Origin: a virus
DNA length: 29,196 nucleotides
Virus record (IMG/VR): IMGVR_UViG_3300038360_000218
Span: 1 to 29,196 of that record
Reading direction: 5' to 3' (one strand)
Part shown: positions 16,513-23,173 of the stretch, one piece after another
How the letters are laid out: each line of letters starts with the position of its first letter
Position numbering within the stretch: the first letter of the stretch is position 1
The notes under the pieces: model-generated
Told to the model about the DNA's origin: nothing
The model's database searches: none
What the model saw: only the letters and a program-made list of their open reading frames with translations
Program-made: the position numbers and the translations under genes

Positions 16513-17229
16513 ATGAATCCTGAACTCGCAGAGATGTACGGGACCGTAGAGGGCTCGGAGGACGATCTGGAGAAGACTGCTGCTATCGAGATGCTGGTAA
16601 AGATCGCGGATGCAGAGGGCGTTGACCTGGACGATTTCGAGCCGGAGCAGCTCGAGGACATGGTTTTCGATCTGATGTCTGGTGACGAAGTGTACGAGGA
16701 AGAGGATGACTTCCAGGAGAAGGTCGCAGAGGCCGACTACCTGGGCCGTGTCATGGCTCACTCGATGACCCAGGAGCTTGGCAACATCGAGGAAGAGAAG
16801 TACGCCAGCGTGGGCACCGCCGCTTTCAAGGTGAAGCATGCCCCCGGCAAGGCGTTCGGCGCCGTCAAGAAGTACCTCGGCGACGTGTCCGGCCATTCCG
16901 TCAAGGCTCGTGAGGCCCGCAAGCTCAGCATCACCCGCGGTGAATCGGGCAAGAGGAAGGCGCTCGAGAAGGCCCGTGACCTTGCGCAGAAGCGCACTAA
17001 GCAGGTCGGTATCGGTACTGCTCTGACGCTGGCTGGTGCCGGCGGTGCCAAGGAGCTCATGTCCAAGAAGTCCGCAATGGACGAGCTCGCCGAGCAGCGC
17101 GCCTACGAGATGCTGGCGGAAGCCGGTTACCTCGAGGAGGAGAAGGTAGCGAGCAGCCTGGACGAGGCAGTCGAGATGCAGGCCCTCGAGATCCTCGAGG
17201 CGAACGGCTACCCGGTGGATTGGGAGTAG
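16513..17229 (+). CDS. Acidic scaffold/core-like protein with repeated EK-x-A motifs
   Basis: A 238-aa protein with a clear ribosome binding site (AAGGAG) in a 108-nt leader. The N-terminal half is very acidic (DDFEPEQLEDMVFDLMSGDE, EVYEEEDDFQEKV); the middle is basic (KAREARKLSITRGESGKRK) with a short hydrophobic helix (GIGTALTLAGAGGAKELM); the C-terminus is again acidic. It carries DDLEKTAAIE, MLVKIADAE, FQEKVAEAD, EEEKYASVG and EEEKVASSL, four or five copies of the recurring core. Two helical repeats, DELAEQRAYEMLAEAGYLEE and DEAVEMQALEILEANGYPV, look like an internal duplication. Composition, codon bias and position between protease and capsid suit a scaffold or head core protein cut by the protease. 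This is inference, not homology. Confidence 0.8.
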   Translation: MNPELAEMYGTVEGSEDDLEKTAAIEMLVKIADAEGVDLDDFEPEQLEDMVFDLMSGDEVYEEEDDFQEKVAEADYLGRVMAHSMTQELGNIEEEKYASVGTAAFKVKHAPGKAFGAVKKYLGDVSGHSVKAREARKLSITRGESGKRKALEKARDLAQKRTKQVGIGTALTLAGAGGAKELMSKKSAMDELAEQRAYEMLAEAGYLEEEKVASSLDEAVEMQALEILEANGYPVDWE

Positions 17230-17274
17230 TCATTAGTACTGATTGCCTTGGGGCTAACAGTGACTGGGATTAAT

Positions 17275-17574
17275 ATGAGCGCTTTCGCAGACGAGATGAT
17301 CAAGATTGCTGAGACGCAGTCTAGGGATCAAGGCAGCCCGTGGGCTTCAAAGTCCACCGGCACGCCAAGGCTCCAGATGCCTAAATCGTCCATGTCCAAC
17401 GCGCCCACTACCCCCGGTAACCTCGGCCCCAAGGTGATCAAACCTGCCGCAGGCATAGGCAAGCGGCAGAACTATTCTCAACCCACTAGTAATGCACCCC
17501 CTGAGACGAATCCCGGTCAGCAAGCCGGGTTGAGGATGGCCCCGCCGCCTAACGTCGTCTTCGGAGCAAAGTAG
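17275..17574 (+). CDS. Small Pro-rich protein with FADEMIKIAE N-terminus
   Basis: A 99-aa protein. The ATG at 17275 puts the shared motif at the extreme N-terminus (MSAFADEMIKIAE), as in the genes near 27.4-27.8 kb; an in-frame TTG at 17248 is possible but has no better ribosome binding site. The remainder is polar, rich in Pro/Asn/Gly and probably disordered (KSSMSNAPTTPGNLGPK). No hydrophobic segment. It is a clean example of motif plus disordered cargo, as expected for a small internal head protein. Confidence 0.7.
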   Translation: MSAFADEMIKIAETQSRDQGSPWASKSTGTPRLQMPKSSMSNAPTTPGNLGPKVIKPAAGIGKRQNYSQPTSNAPPETNPGQQAGLRMAPPPNVVFGAK

Positions 17575-17583
17575 GAGGACATC

Positions 17584-19068
17584 ATGAAGTTCTCGCTGCA
17601 GGAGATGATCCGCCAGACCGTAGGTGAGGCGGAGATGCGCGTTAAGACCGCTGCGGCGGCTGGAGCGCCGATGGAAGAGTCTCCTGAGAAGAAGGAAGAC
17701 AAGAAGAAGCGCCCACCAGCAGATTCTCCAGATGAGAATTCTGCCACGCAGCCACAACGCAACGAGTCCGATATGCACGGCTCGGGCGGCGAGAAGATCT
17801 CCTCGATGTATGTGGAGAAGCTGGCTAGTGCTACCGATTACCTTAACACCCACCTGTGGAAGGTGGGCGGTGCACCGATCACATCCCCCACGGGAGTTAC
17901 CAAGGGCCCCAACACCCTGGAAACGAACGTGGAGTCCCCCACCCCAGGTAAGCAGGTCTCTCCTGGTGGCGGGTCCAAGGGCAAGGCGATCCCCATGAGC
18001 TCGGCCTCTGATGTTAAGAGCCCGGGGCAGACCAACGCGGCTACCGCCATGTTGACTGACATGAATGATCGCCCCGGCGGTGACACGGACTGGCGTACTA
18101 CAGAGCCGATGTCCGAGAAGACGCAGCTTAAGGTCGCGCAGGTGATGGCGAAGCTCGGTTACTCAGAGCCCGCTGCCCAGACCTTCCGTGAGCGTGCCGG
18201 CTTCCGTACGCGTCGTAAAAAGAAGGTCCTGAAGCACGGCCGGTCTGGCGCTACGAACCCCGGGGCACCGTACAACCACCCGCAGCAGCAGGCGGCCCCG
18301 AAGCCGAAGCCTGCGGCAAGTGCCAAGACTACTGCTAAGGCAGAGGCCGGCGCAGCTAAGACAGAAGCCGGCGCAGCCAAGGGTGCCGTTAGCCGTGTAG
18401 GTAAGTTCCTGCGTAGTACTGCAGGTACCGCTGCTCATGGTGGTGGGCGCTTTGGTACTGCCGCACGCGCTGCTGGCGCAACCCTCGCAGTTGGCGGCGC
18501 CATGGGCGGCGGCTACAAGGCCTACAAGGCCATGACCGGCAAGAAGAAGGCAGCGAGTGCGAAGTACGCTGCTGACTCTGAGAACGCCGCCAGCATGTTG
18601 GCAGCCCATCACGAGAACATGCCGCCATTTTCTCAGGCGGAAGAGAAGGTCCCGTCGCTCCCGTCCACGGCCAGCAAGCAGGAGAAGCTGATCATGGATA
18701 TCAAGAGGGCGATCAGTTACACGAAGAATGACGCGAAGTCCGTTCCTAAGGCGCAGATGAGTGAGGTACTCACTGAACCAGCTCAGAGGAAGGCTACGGA
18801 TCCGGTACTTCAGGAGAACTTGGACTGTGCCAAGGCGCCGGGGGCTACCAAGCTCTCGTCCGTCCAGAAGGTTGCAGCTGCCAAGACTCTGCTCCGCAAG
18901 ATCGCGGAGGAGGGAGCGGCGCCAGATGCCTCTCCCGAGCAGAAGGAGAAGGCCGACAAGTTGAAGGCCATGATCCTGTCCAAAAAGGAAGGCCCCGACT
19001 CCAAAGAGAAAGAAAAGGAGTCCATGTGGGGAGACAACGAGAACCAGCCGCTTGGCGGCGGCTACTAG
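17584..19068 (+). CDS. Large low-complexity head protein with glycine-rich module and GGGY end
   Basis: A 494-aa protein with a good ribosome binding site (TAGGAGG). The N-terminus has EAEMRVKTAAA (residues 15-25). Recurring cores follow: YVEKLASATD, LKVAQVMAK, KKAASAKYA and VQKVAAAKTLLRKIAEEG. Most of the chain is disordered Pro/Ser/Thr/Lys sequence. The stretch AEAGAAK-TEAGAAK is a 21-nt tandem repeat. Then comes a Gly/Ala module beginning AVSRVGKFLRSTAG (nt 18385-18501) that is repeated in the 557-aa protein, and a hydrophobic segment AGATLAVGGAMGGGY. The C-terminus is Lys/Glu-rich and ends LGGGY. I see no enzyme domain. Best reading: a multi-site processed core or internal protein of the head. 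Confidence 0.8.
   Translation: MKFSLQEMIRQTVGEAEMRVKTAAAAGAPMEESPEKKEDKKKRPPADSPDENSATQPQRNESDMHGSGGEKISSMYVEKLASATDYLNTHLWKVGGAPITSPTGVTKGPNTLETNVESPTPGKQVSPGGGSKGKAIPMSSASDVKSPGQTNAATAMLTDMNDRPGGDTDWRTTEPMSEKTQLKVAQVMAKLGYSEPAAQTFRERAGFRTRRKKKVLKHGRSGATNPGAPYNHPQQQAAPKPKPAASAKTTAKAEAGAAKTEAGAAKGAVSRVGKFLRSTAGTAAHGGGRFGTAARAAGATLAVGGAMGGGYKAYKAMTGKKKAASAKYAADSENAASMLAAHHENMPPFSQAEEKVPSLPSTASKQEKLIMDIKRAISYTKNDAKSVPKAQMSEVLTEPAQRKATDPVLQENLDCAKAPGATKLSSVQKVAAAKTLLRKIAEEGAAPDASPEQKEKADKLKAMILSKKEGPDSKEKEKESMWGDNENQPLGGGY
18340..18381 (+). repeat. 21-nt tandem repeat (two units) encoding AEAGAAK/TEAGAAK
   Basis: Two consecutive 21-nt units (18340-18360 and 18361-18381) differ at only a few bases and encode the 7-residue units AEAGAAK and TEAGAAK inside the 494-aa protein, just before the shared SRVG module. 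Probably replication slippage in a linker. Confidence 0.75.
18385..18501 (+). repeat. SRVG/AHGGGR module, copy 1
   Basis: This 39-residue segment, from AVSRVGKFLR through TAAHGGGRFGTAAR to TLAVGGA, matches the segment at 25334-25450 at 31 of 39 residues by hand count. It has no gaps and many shared codons. It ends in a hydrophobic Gly-rich stretch also partly shared with the 164-aa protein (19 identical bases). It looks like a mobile membrane-associated module inside otherwise unrelated low-complexity proteins. Confidence 0.85.
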
Positions 19069-19077
19069 GAGGCCGAG

Positions 19078-19461
19078 ATGAGTGTGAAGATCAGCGCAGC
19101 TGAAGCAGCCATGGTCTACGCCGAGGTCCCTGAGGTACTCCGGGGACTCTCTGCAGATAGGGACCAGTGGAAAGAGAAGTGTGCATCTCTCCAGGCAGAG
19201 CTCAGTGAGTATCGTGAGAACGAGCGCATTGAGAAGATTGCCCGTCAGATGGAGGACCGGAACATCGATGTCGGTACCTCCATGGACGACAAGGTCGAGA
19301 AGGTTAAGGAAGCTGCCGCGCGCGGCAGGCTGGATGCCTTCGAAGAGGCCGTTGGAATCACTGCACCTGCTCAGTCCCTGGGTACCCTTGGTAGCGAACT
19401 GGAGTACGGCAACAGTGCCGACCGGTTCGAGGGCATGCTTTTGGGCGAAGTCGAACAGTAA
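19078..19461 (+). CDS. Coiled-coil protein upstream of the capsid genes
   Basis: A 127-aa protein with a good ribosome binding site (AGGAGG). The central part is a probable coiled coil (DRDQWKEKCASLQAELSEY, RENERIEKIARQME) followed by KVEKVKEAAARGRLDAFEEA and a polar C-terminus (LEYGNSADRFEGMLLGEVEQ). It contains one EKIAR core. The position between the low-complexity 494-aa protein and the decoration-like and capsid genes suggests an assembly or scaffold-associated role. No family recognised with confidence. Confidence 0.75.
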   Translation: MSVKISAAEAAMVYAEVPEVLRGLSADRDQWKEKCASLQAELSEYRENERIEKIARQMEDRNIDVGTSMDDKVEKVKEAAARGRLDAFEEAVGITAPAQSLGTLGSELEYGNSADRFEGMLLGEVEQ

Positions 19462-19491
19462 CCGGAACTTAGAACCTCAAGGAGAACGAAA

Positions 19492-19950
19492 ATGGCAGTC
19501 AACTTCGAACTGATCACCGAGCTTCAGGCTCTGATCAGGCGTGATTTCGTGGTGGCCTCGACCGTCAACGTCAAGGCAACCGACACGAACCCGCTGATCG
19601 CTGGAGAGTTCATGGTTATGAACGCTAGTTACCAGCTGGTCCGCGCTTCCACCGCCGGTATGGGTTGGGCAGTCTTCATGGAGAAGGGGCGTTACGACGT
19701 CCAGGCTCTGCGCAAGACCACCATCCTGTTCAGCGGTGGCTATGAGGCGGACACCCGCGTGTTCACCACGGCCGGTATCACCGCCGTTGGCCAGGGACTC
19801 CAGATTGACGCTGCTGTTGCGGCGCCGACGGGCGAGTCCGGCACCAAATGTGGCCTGAAGATTTATGCTTCGGGCATCAACGTCGGCTACGTTACCAGGC
19901 TTCCGGCCAACAATGGTGGCCGGCTTCGCTTCTTCCAGACCTGGGCATAA
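19492..19950 (+). CDS. Putative head decoration/stabilisation protein
   Basis: A 152-aa protein with a strong ribosome binding site (AAGGAG, 8 nt). It is predicted beta-rich by eye (INVGYVTRL, KCGLKIYASG, YQLVRASTAGMGWAVFMEKG) with no low-complexity or motif elements, and with GC-ending codon bias like the capsid gene. It sits immediately before the major capsid gene with a 23-nt gap. Decoration or head-stabilisation proteins are typically small, beta-rich, highly expressed and next to the capsid gene, so that is the best call; sequence homology was not evident to me. Confidence 0.7.
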   Translation: MAVNFELITELQALIRRDFVVASTVNVKATDTNPLIAGEFMVMNASYQLVRASTAGMGWAVFMEKGRYDVQALRKTTILFSGGYEADTRVFTTAGITAVGQGLQIDAAVAAPTGESGTKCGLKIYASGINVGYVTRLPANNGGRLRFFQTWA

Positions 19951-19973
19951 CGGAAGGACAAAGGAGAGAGACA

Positions 19974-21095
19974 ATGGCAGTTCCTGCAAGCATCCTGAAT
20001 GATCTCTTCGCCCAGAAGCTGGATTCGGCTGATGGGAAGGAGAAGGTCGCTGAATACGCTGGTACCTACATCAGGGACCGGCTGCGTGAGGTTAGCTTCG
20101 CGCGCAAGATCGTACCGCCGCAGATGGTCACCAAGGCCGACTGCCAGCGTTCGGTCAACCACGATACGCTGATCAAGATCGTGGACATCGAGCCGAAGAG
20201 CAAGGCCATGGCCTTGACCTTCCGCGGTCAGCCGACTGCACGGTTCATCACCGCTAACCGGGCCGAGGTGGCTTTCTTCACCATCGCGTCCGAGAAGTTC
20301 GAGAAGACCGAGCAGGAGCTGCTCGCGTACGAGATGCCTGTGACGAAGATCATCGAGGACAACTCGGTGAAGGACATCCAGGAGATCGAGGACCGCGAGT
20401 GGTTGGTGCATGTTGAGGCTGCTGTGCAGGCTCTGCAGACCGACGCCAACGGCGCCGCCACCGCTCTGCACTTCACCACTGTGCAGGCCGGCACGGTCAT
20501 CGAGTTCGCAGCCCGTAAGGGTGAGCTGGCTCGCGTGGCTACCACTGGTACGGCAGTTTCCCTGCCCATCCAGCGTCCTGACTTTGTCAACCTCTACAAG
20601 ATGCTCGACACCAACCGCCTGCGTGCGGAGGTCGTGCTGATGACCGAGGGCGACTGGGACGACATCCTGCAGTGGACCGTCGAGGACTTCGGTGACAAGC
20701 TGCAGAGCGAGACCACCACGGACGGGTACAAGTACAACCTGATCCTGGGTCGCTCCTACGTCCGTACCATCAAGACGGACATCCTCCGGGCCGGCAACGT
20801 GTACTGCTTCACCAAGCCCGACTTCTTCGGCAAGTTCTACGTGCTGAACAACACCAAGTTCTACATCGACAAGATCGCGAACTTGATCACGTGGCAGTCC
20901 TGGGAAGACATCGCGGTGGCAGTCATCAACATCGCCGCGGTCCGGAAGCTGGAGCTGTACTCCGGTGACGCCAACCCGACGACCGATGTCGAGGGTCTGC
21001 TCACCTCTGTCACCCCGGTGGCTGAGGAGGATCTCGGTGCAGAGAACAACAAGGTTGAGTCTGGGCTGCACTACCCGGATGTCGAGGTCTACTAG
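19974..21095 (+). CDS. Major capsid protein (HK97-fold type)
   Basis: A 373-aa protein forming the icosahedral head shell. The start at ATG 19974 is set by AGGAGA 8 nt upstream; a longer open frame from 19848 overlaps the previous gene without a ribosome binding site. After a short helical N-terminus with DGKEKVAEYAG (a candidate processing site in the recurring core) come SFARKIVPPQ, FRGQPTARFITANRAEV, FFTIASEKFEKTEQEL, MPVTKIIEDN and EDREWLVHVEAAV, then LQWTVEDFGDKLQ, GRSYVRTIKTDI and TKPDFFGKFYVLNNTKFYI, a pattern consistent with HK97-like capsid proteins of large myoviruses. Codon bias is strong and the gene is closed by a strong terminator. The assignment rests on length, position, bias and pattern rather than a residue-level match. 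Confidence 0.8.
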   Translation: MAVPASILNDLFAQKLDSADGKEKVAEYAGTYIRDRLREVSFARKIVPPQMVTKADCQRSVNHDTLIKIVDIEPKSKAMALTFRGQPTARFITANRAEVAFFTIASEKFEKTEQELLAYEMPVTKIIEDNSVKDIQEIEDREWLVHVEAAVQALQTDANGAATALHFTTVQAGTVIEFAARKGELARVATTGTAVSLPIQRPDFVNLYKMLDTNRLRAEVVLMTEGDWDDILQWTVEDFGDKLQSETTTDGYKYNLILGRSYVRTIKTDILRAGNVYCFTKPDFFGKFYVLNNTKFYIDKIANLITWQSWEDIAVAVINIAAVRKLELYSGDANPTTDVEGLLTSVTPVAEEDLGAENNKVESGLHYPDVEVY

Positions 21096-21126
21096 GTCCC
21101 CTAACAGGGTCCGTGCTTGACCAAAC

Positions 21127-21162
21127 AGCGCCGGACGTCCTTCGCGGCGTCCGGCGCTTTTT
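21127..21162 (+). terminator. Rho-independent terminator after the capsid gene
   Basis: A 10-bp perfect GC-rich stem (GCGCCGGACG at 21128-21137 with CGTCCGGCGC at 21148-21157) around a 10-nt loop, followed directly by TTTTT (21158-21162). It lies 31 nt after the capsid stop and 17 nt before the next start, so it caps the transcript from the 12.7-kb promoter and would raise capsid dose relative to downstream genes. Confidence 0.9.
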
Positions 21163-21179
21163 GCTAGCGGAGGATTCAA

Positions 21180-22016
21180 ATGGCTGATGCGCCCGAACTT
21201 ATCCGAGTCATCAATACAGTAAGAAGCCCGCATACTCGCATGCACAGGGTCGTATCTTCTAGGCGGCACCGCTTCTCGGTGAGGATCGGCGGCCAGAAGG
21301 TCCCCCGTACGCGCGCTGTTGTTATTACCCGTGCCGTGTTCGAGAACGAGAAGACCGCCATCTTGCAGATGATGCTTGAAGGCAAGGTCGCACTCGTGTT
21401 CATCAAGGACGGCATGAAGGTCACCTCTACCTTTGACGGCAAGTATGTCCTGACCAGGGCAGACGGGGCAGTCAAGATGCTGGAGAAGGGCGAGTACCCT
21501 GAGCACTTCCAGATGGAAGTGCCCGAGCCTGTTGAGGAAGAGAAGATCTTCCCAGAGGATGGCAGCACTGTCGAGATCATCGCAGAGCAGGAAGCTGAGA
21601 AGGCTGAAGAGCCCACTGCTGCTGAGGTGTTCGAGGAGTCTATCTTCGAGGATGAGGAGCCTGGTCTGTCCGACATGCCCATCGAGGATGTCATAGACGC
21701 GAAGCCTGTAATGGTCCCCGCCGAAGAGGTGGAAGCTGCCATCGAAGAGGAAGGCGGCATGGACGCGCTCCTCGAGAAGGTCAACGAGGAAGAGCCCGCG
21801 GAGCCGCACCCAGGCATCGTGGACTACGTTGAGCCCGAAGAGGTCGAGCCTGCTGCTGAGCCTGAGCTTGAAGAGGAGCCAGAGCCTGAGGTCGAAGAGG
21901 ACCCCGAGCCAGAGCCCGAGAAGAAGCCCAAGCGCACCAGGTGTGCCCACCCCAAGTGCCGCAAGCTGGCGAAGCCTGGTGAGTCGTTCTGCACCAAGCA
22001 CGCCAAGGAGAAGTAG
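21180..22016 (+). CDS. Acidic linker protein with C-terminal zinc knuckle
   Basis: A 278-aa protein with a strong ribosome binding site (GGAGGA). The N-terminal domain of about 115 residues is basic and looks folded (LIRVINTVRSPHTRMHRVV, KVALVFIKDGMKVTSTFDGK). Then come about 130 residues of very acidic Glu/Pro-rich sequence with EPEPE repeats, and a compact Cys/His end: C255-x4-C260-x10-C271-x2-H274, a plausible zinc knuckle in a basic setting (KKPKRTRC...KHAKEK). Basic domain, acidic spacer, zinc tail is a layout suited to a DNA- or protein-bridging accessory of head completion, but I recognise no family. The long acidic tract is probably disordered. Confidence 0.75.
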   Translation: MADAPELIRVINTVRSPHTRMHRVVSSRRHRFSVRIGGQKVPRTRAVVITRAVFENEKTAILQMMLEGKVALVFIKDGMKVTSTFDGKYVLTRADGAVKMLEKGEYPEHFQMEVPEPVEEEKIFPEDGSTVEIIAEQEAEKAEEPTAAEVFEESIFEDEEPGLSDMPIEDVIDAKPVMVPAEEVEAAIEEEGGMDALLEKVNEEEPAEPHPGIVDYVEPEEVEPAAEPELEEEPEPEVEEDPEPEPEKKPKRTRCAHPKCRKLAKPGESFCTKHAKEK

Positions 22017-22018
22017 CC

Positions 22019-22381
22019 ATGCGTAAGGTAAAGAACCTGGCCTGTGAGTTGGTGCCTTTCATGGGCTACTCCCTGCAGCCTGATGGGCGCCTCATTGACG
22101 CCGGCGGTTACACGGTGGATGGCGTTCCCGAAGAGGTAGCAGTCAGCTCGGTATGTATTCGCCTTCACGCTGCTGGTGTGATCGAGATCGAGGACCTTGC
22201 TATCCCTGTGATCAAGGAACCCGCTCCCCAGATCACCATTGATGTAGGTATCATGGAGGCCACGGTAACGGCAGGCGACGACAAGAAGTTCGGTACTGAC
22301 GATGATGAAGTCGTGGTCAAGGCCAAGCCCCGCAAGAAGTACTCGTCGAAGAAGGCAGCGGCCAAACCCGACAAGGAGTAG
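22019..22381 (+). CDS. Hypothetical protein with basic C-terminal tail
   Basis: A 120-aa protein, 2 nt after the previous stop, ribosome binding site AAGGAG about 8 nt upstream. The first about 65 residues look folded (ACELVPFMGYSLQPDGRLID, VSSVCIRLHAAGVIEIEDL); then an acidic stretch (DDKKFGTDDDEVVVK) and a basic tail (KPRKKYSSKKAAAKPDKE). No recognised family. The folded part resembles a small sandwich domain by pattern only. Confidence 0.65.
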   Translation: MRKVKNLACELVPFMGYSLQPDGRLIDAGGYTVDGVPEEVAVSSVCIRLHAAGVIEIEDLAIPVIKEPAPQITIDVGIMEATVTAGDDKKFGTDDDEVVVKAKPRKKYSSKKAAAKPDKE

Positions 22382-22383
22382 TA

Positions 22384-22638
22384 ATGTTGTCTACTATTGC
22401 GCTGGGAGCCATGTCAGATGAGATGGCCAAGATTGCTGCTAACAAGTGGCTAGCAGCAGCCAAAGCACGGGGCTGGATAGAGTACGTGACGAAGAGTGGA
22501 AAGAAGGGTTATCGCAACCCGACGTATATGCGGCCAGGAGCCCCCAACACTGGAACAAGGAGTGGGGGCCAGACTATTAAGCCGCGGGAAGGAGTCCCTA
22601 ATCCCTGGACGCGTAGTGGCGGCGTTAATCTAAGCTAA
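22384..22638 (+). CDS. Small basic protein with MSDEMAKIAA motif
   Basis: An 84-aa protein. ATG 22384 has AAGGAG 5 nt upstream; an internal ATG at 22411 would put the shared motif (AMSDEMAKIAAN, residues 9-20) at the very start. The rest is basic and polar (KWLAAAKARGWIEYVTKSGK, RNPTYMRPGAPNTGTRSGG), probably disordered, with no hydrophobic segment. A further case of motif plus short cargo. Confidence 0.7.
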   Translation: MLSTIALGAMSDEMAKIAANKWLAAAKARGWIEYVTKSGKKGYRNPTYMRPGAPNTGTRSGGQTIKPREGVPNPWTRSGGVNLS

Positions 22639-22651
22639 TTGAGGACCCCAG

Positions 22652-23164
22652 ATGACTGCGCAGCTCCAAGGTCTCACCGGCATCCCAGGACTAACGGATA
22701 ACTTCCGCGCGTTCATCCAGACCGTACGCCTGTTCATGAGAGATCATCCTCATCTCAACAGGCTCGTTAAGGGTGAGGAACATTCTGACCGTATGATCGC
22801 GTGGGCGATCATGGACTTCCTCAGTGACTTTGCGGGTACGCCCCCGAACCTTGGTTACTACTCCCTGGATGAGATGATCACCATGCACTATCAGTCCTTC
22901 GCTTTGCGGGGAGTGTGCGTGTCTCTTCTTCAGTCCGTGGGTATTCTGCAGACACGTAACCACCTGAACTTCTCTGATGGTGGCCTGAGTGTCGGTGTGT
23001 CCGACAAGGCCCCACTTCTCCTTCAGTGGATTGGTCAGTTCCAGAGCAAGTACGAACAAGAGAAGGTTCAACGTAAAGTTGCCCTAAACATTGCGCAGCT
23101 ATGGGGCGATACTGGACAACACAGCGAATATTTCTTCATCAACGGCTGGTGGGGAAGTTACTAG
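22652..23164 (+). CDS. Probable neck/structural protein of phage-conserved type
   Basis: A 170-aa protein, mostly helical, with well-ordered conserved-looking motifs: GIPGLTDNFRAFIQTVRLFM, LNRLVKGEEHSDRMIAWAIM, LLQSVGILQTRNHLNFSDGG, VSDKAPLLLQWIGQFQ and a C-terminal INGWWGSY. I have a recollection of this pattern in other large phages near neck and tail genes, but cannot verify it here. Position after the capsid cluster and before the tail genes fits a head completion or neck protein. It starts 13 nt after the previous stop with a weak ribosome binding site. Confidence 0.7.
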   Translation: MTAQLQGLTGIPGLTDNFRAFIQTVRLFMRDHPHLNRLVKGEEHSDRMIAWAIMDFLSDFAGTPPNLGYYSLDEMITMHYQSFALRGVCVSLLQSVGILQTRNHLNFSDGGLSVGVSDKAPLLLQWIGQFQSKYEQEKVQRKVALNIAQLWGDTGQHSEYFFINGWWGSY

Positions 23165-23173
23165 GAGGCGATC

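Noticed and set aside
19848-19973. Upstream in-frame extension of the capsid protein
   Set aside because: Overlaps the end of the decoration-like gene and lacks a ribosome binding site; ATG 19974 has AGGAGA upstream.
19887-22001. Very long antisense open frame across the capsid gene and its downstream terminator
   Set aside because: It runs opposite to the capsid and zinc-knuckle genes and through the terminator; it has no ribosome binding site, and its His/Leu/Asp-rich composition is the mirror of biased codons on the + strand.
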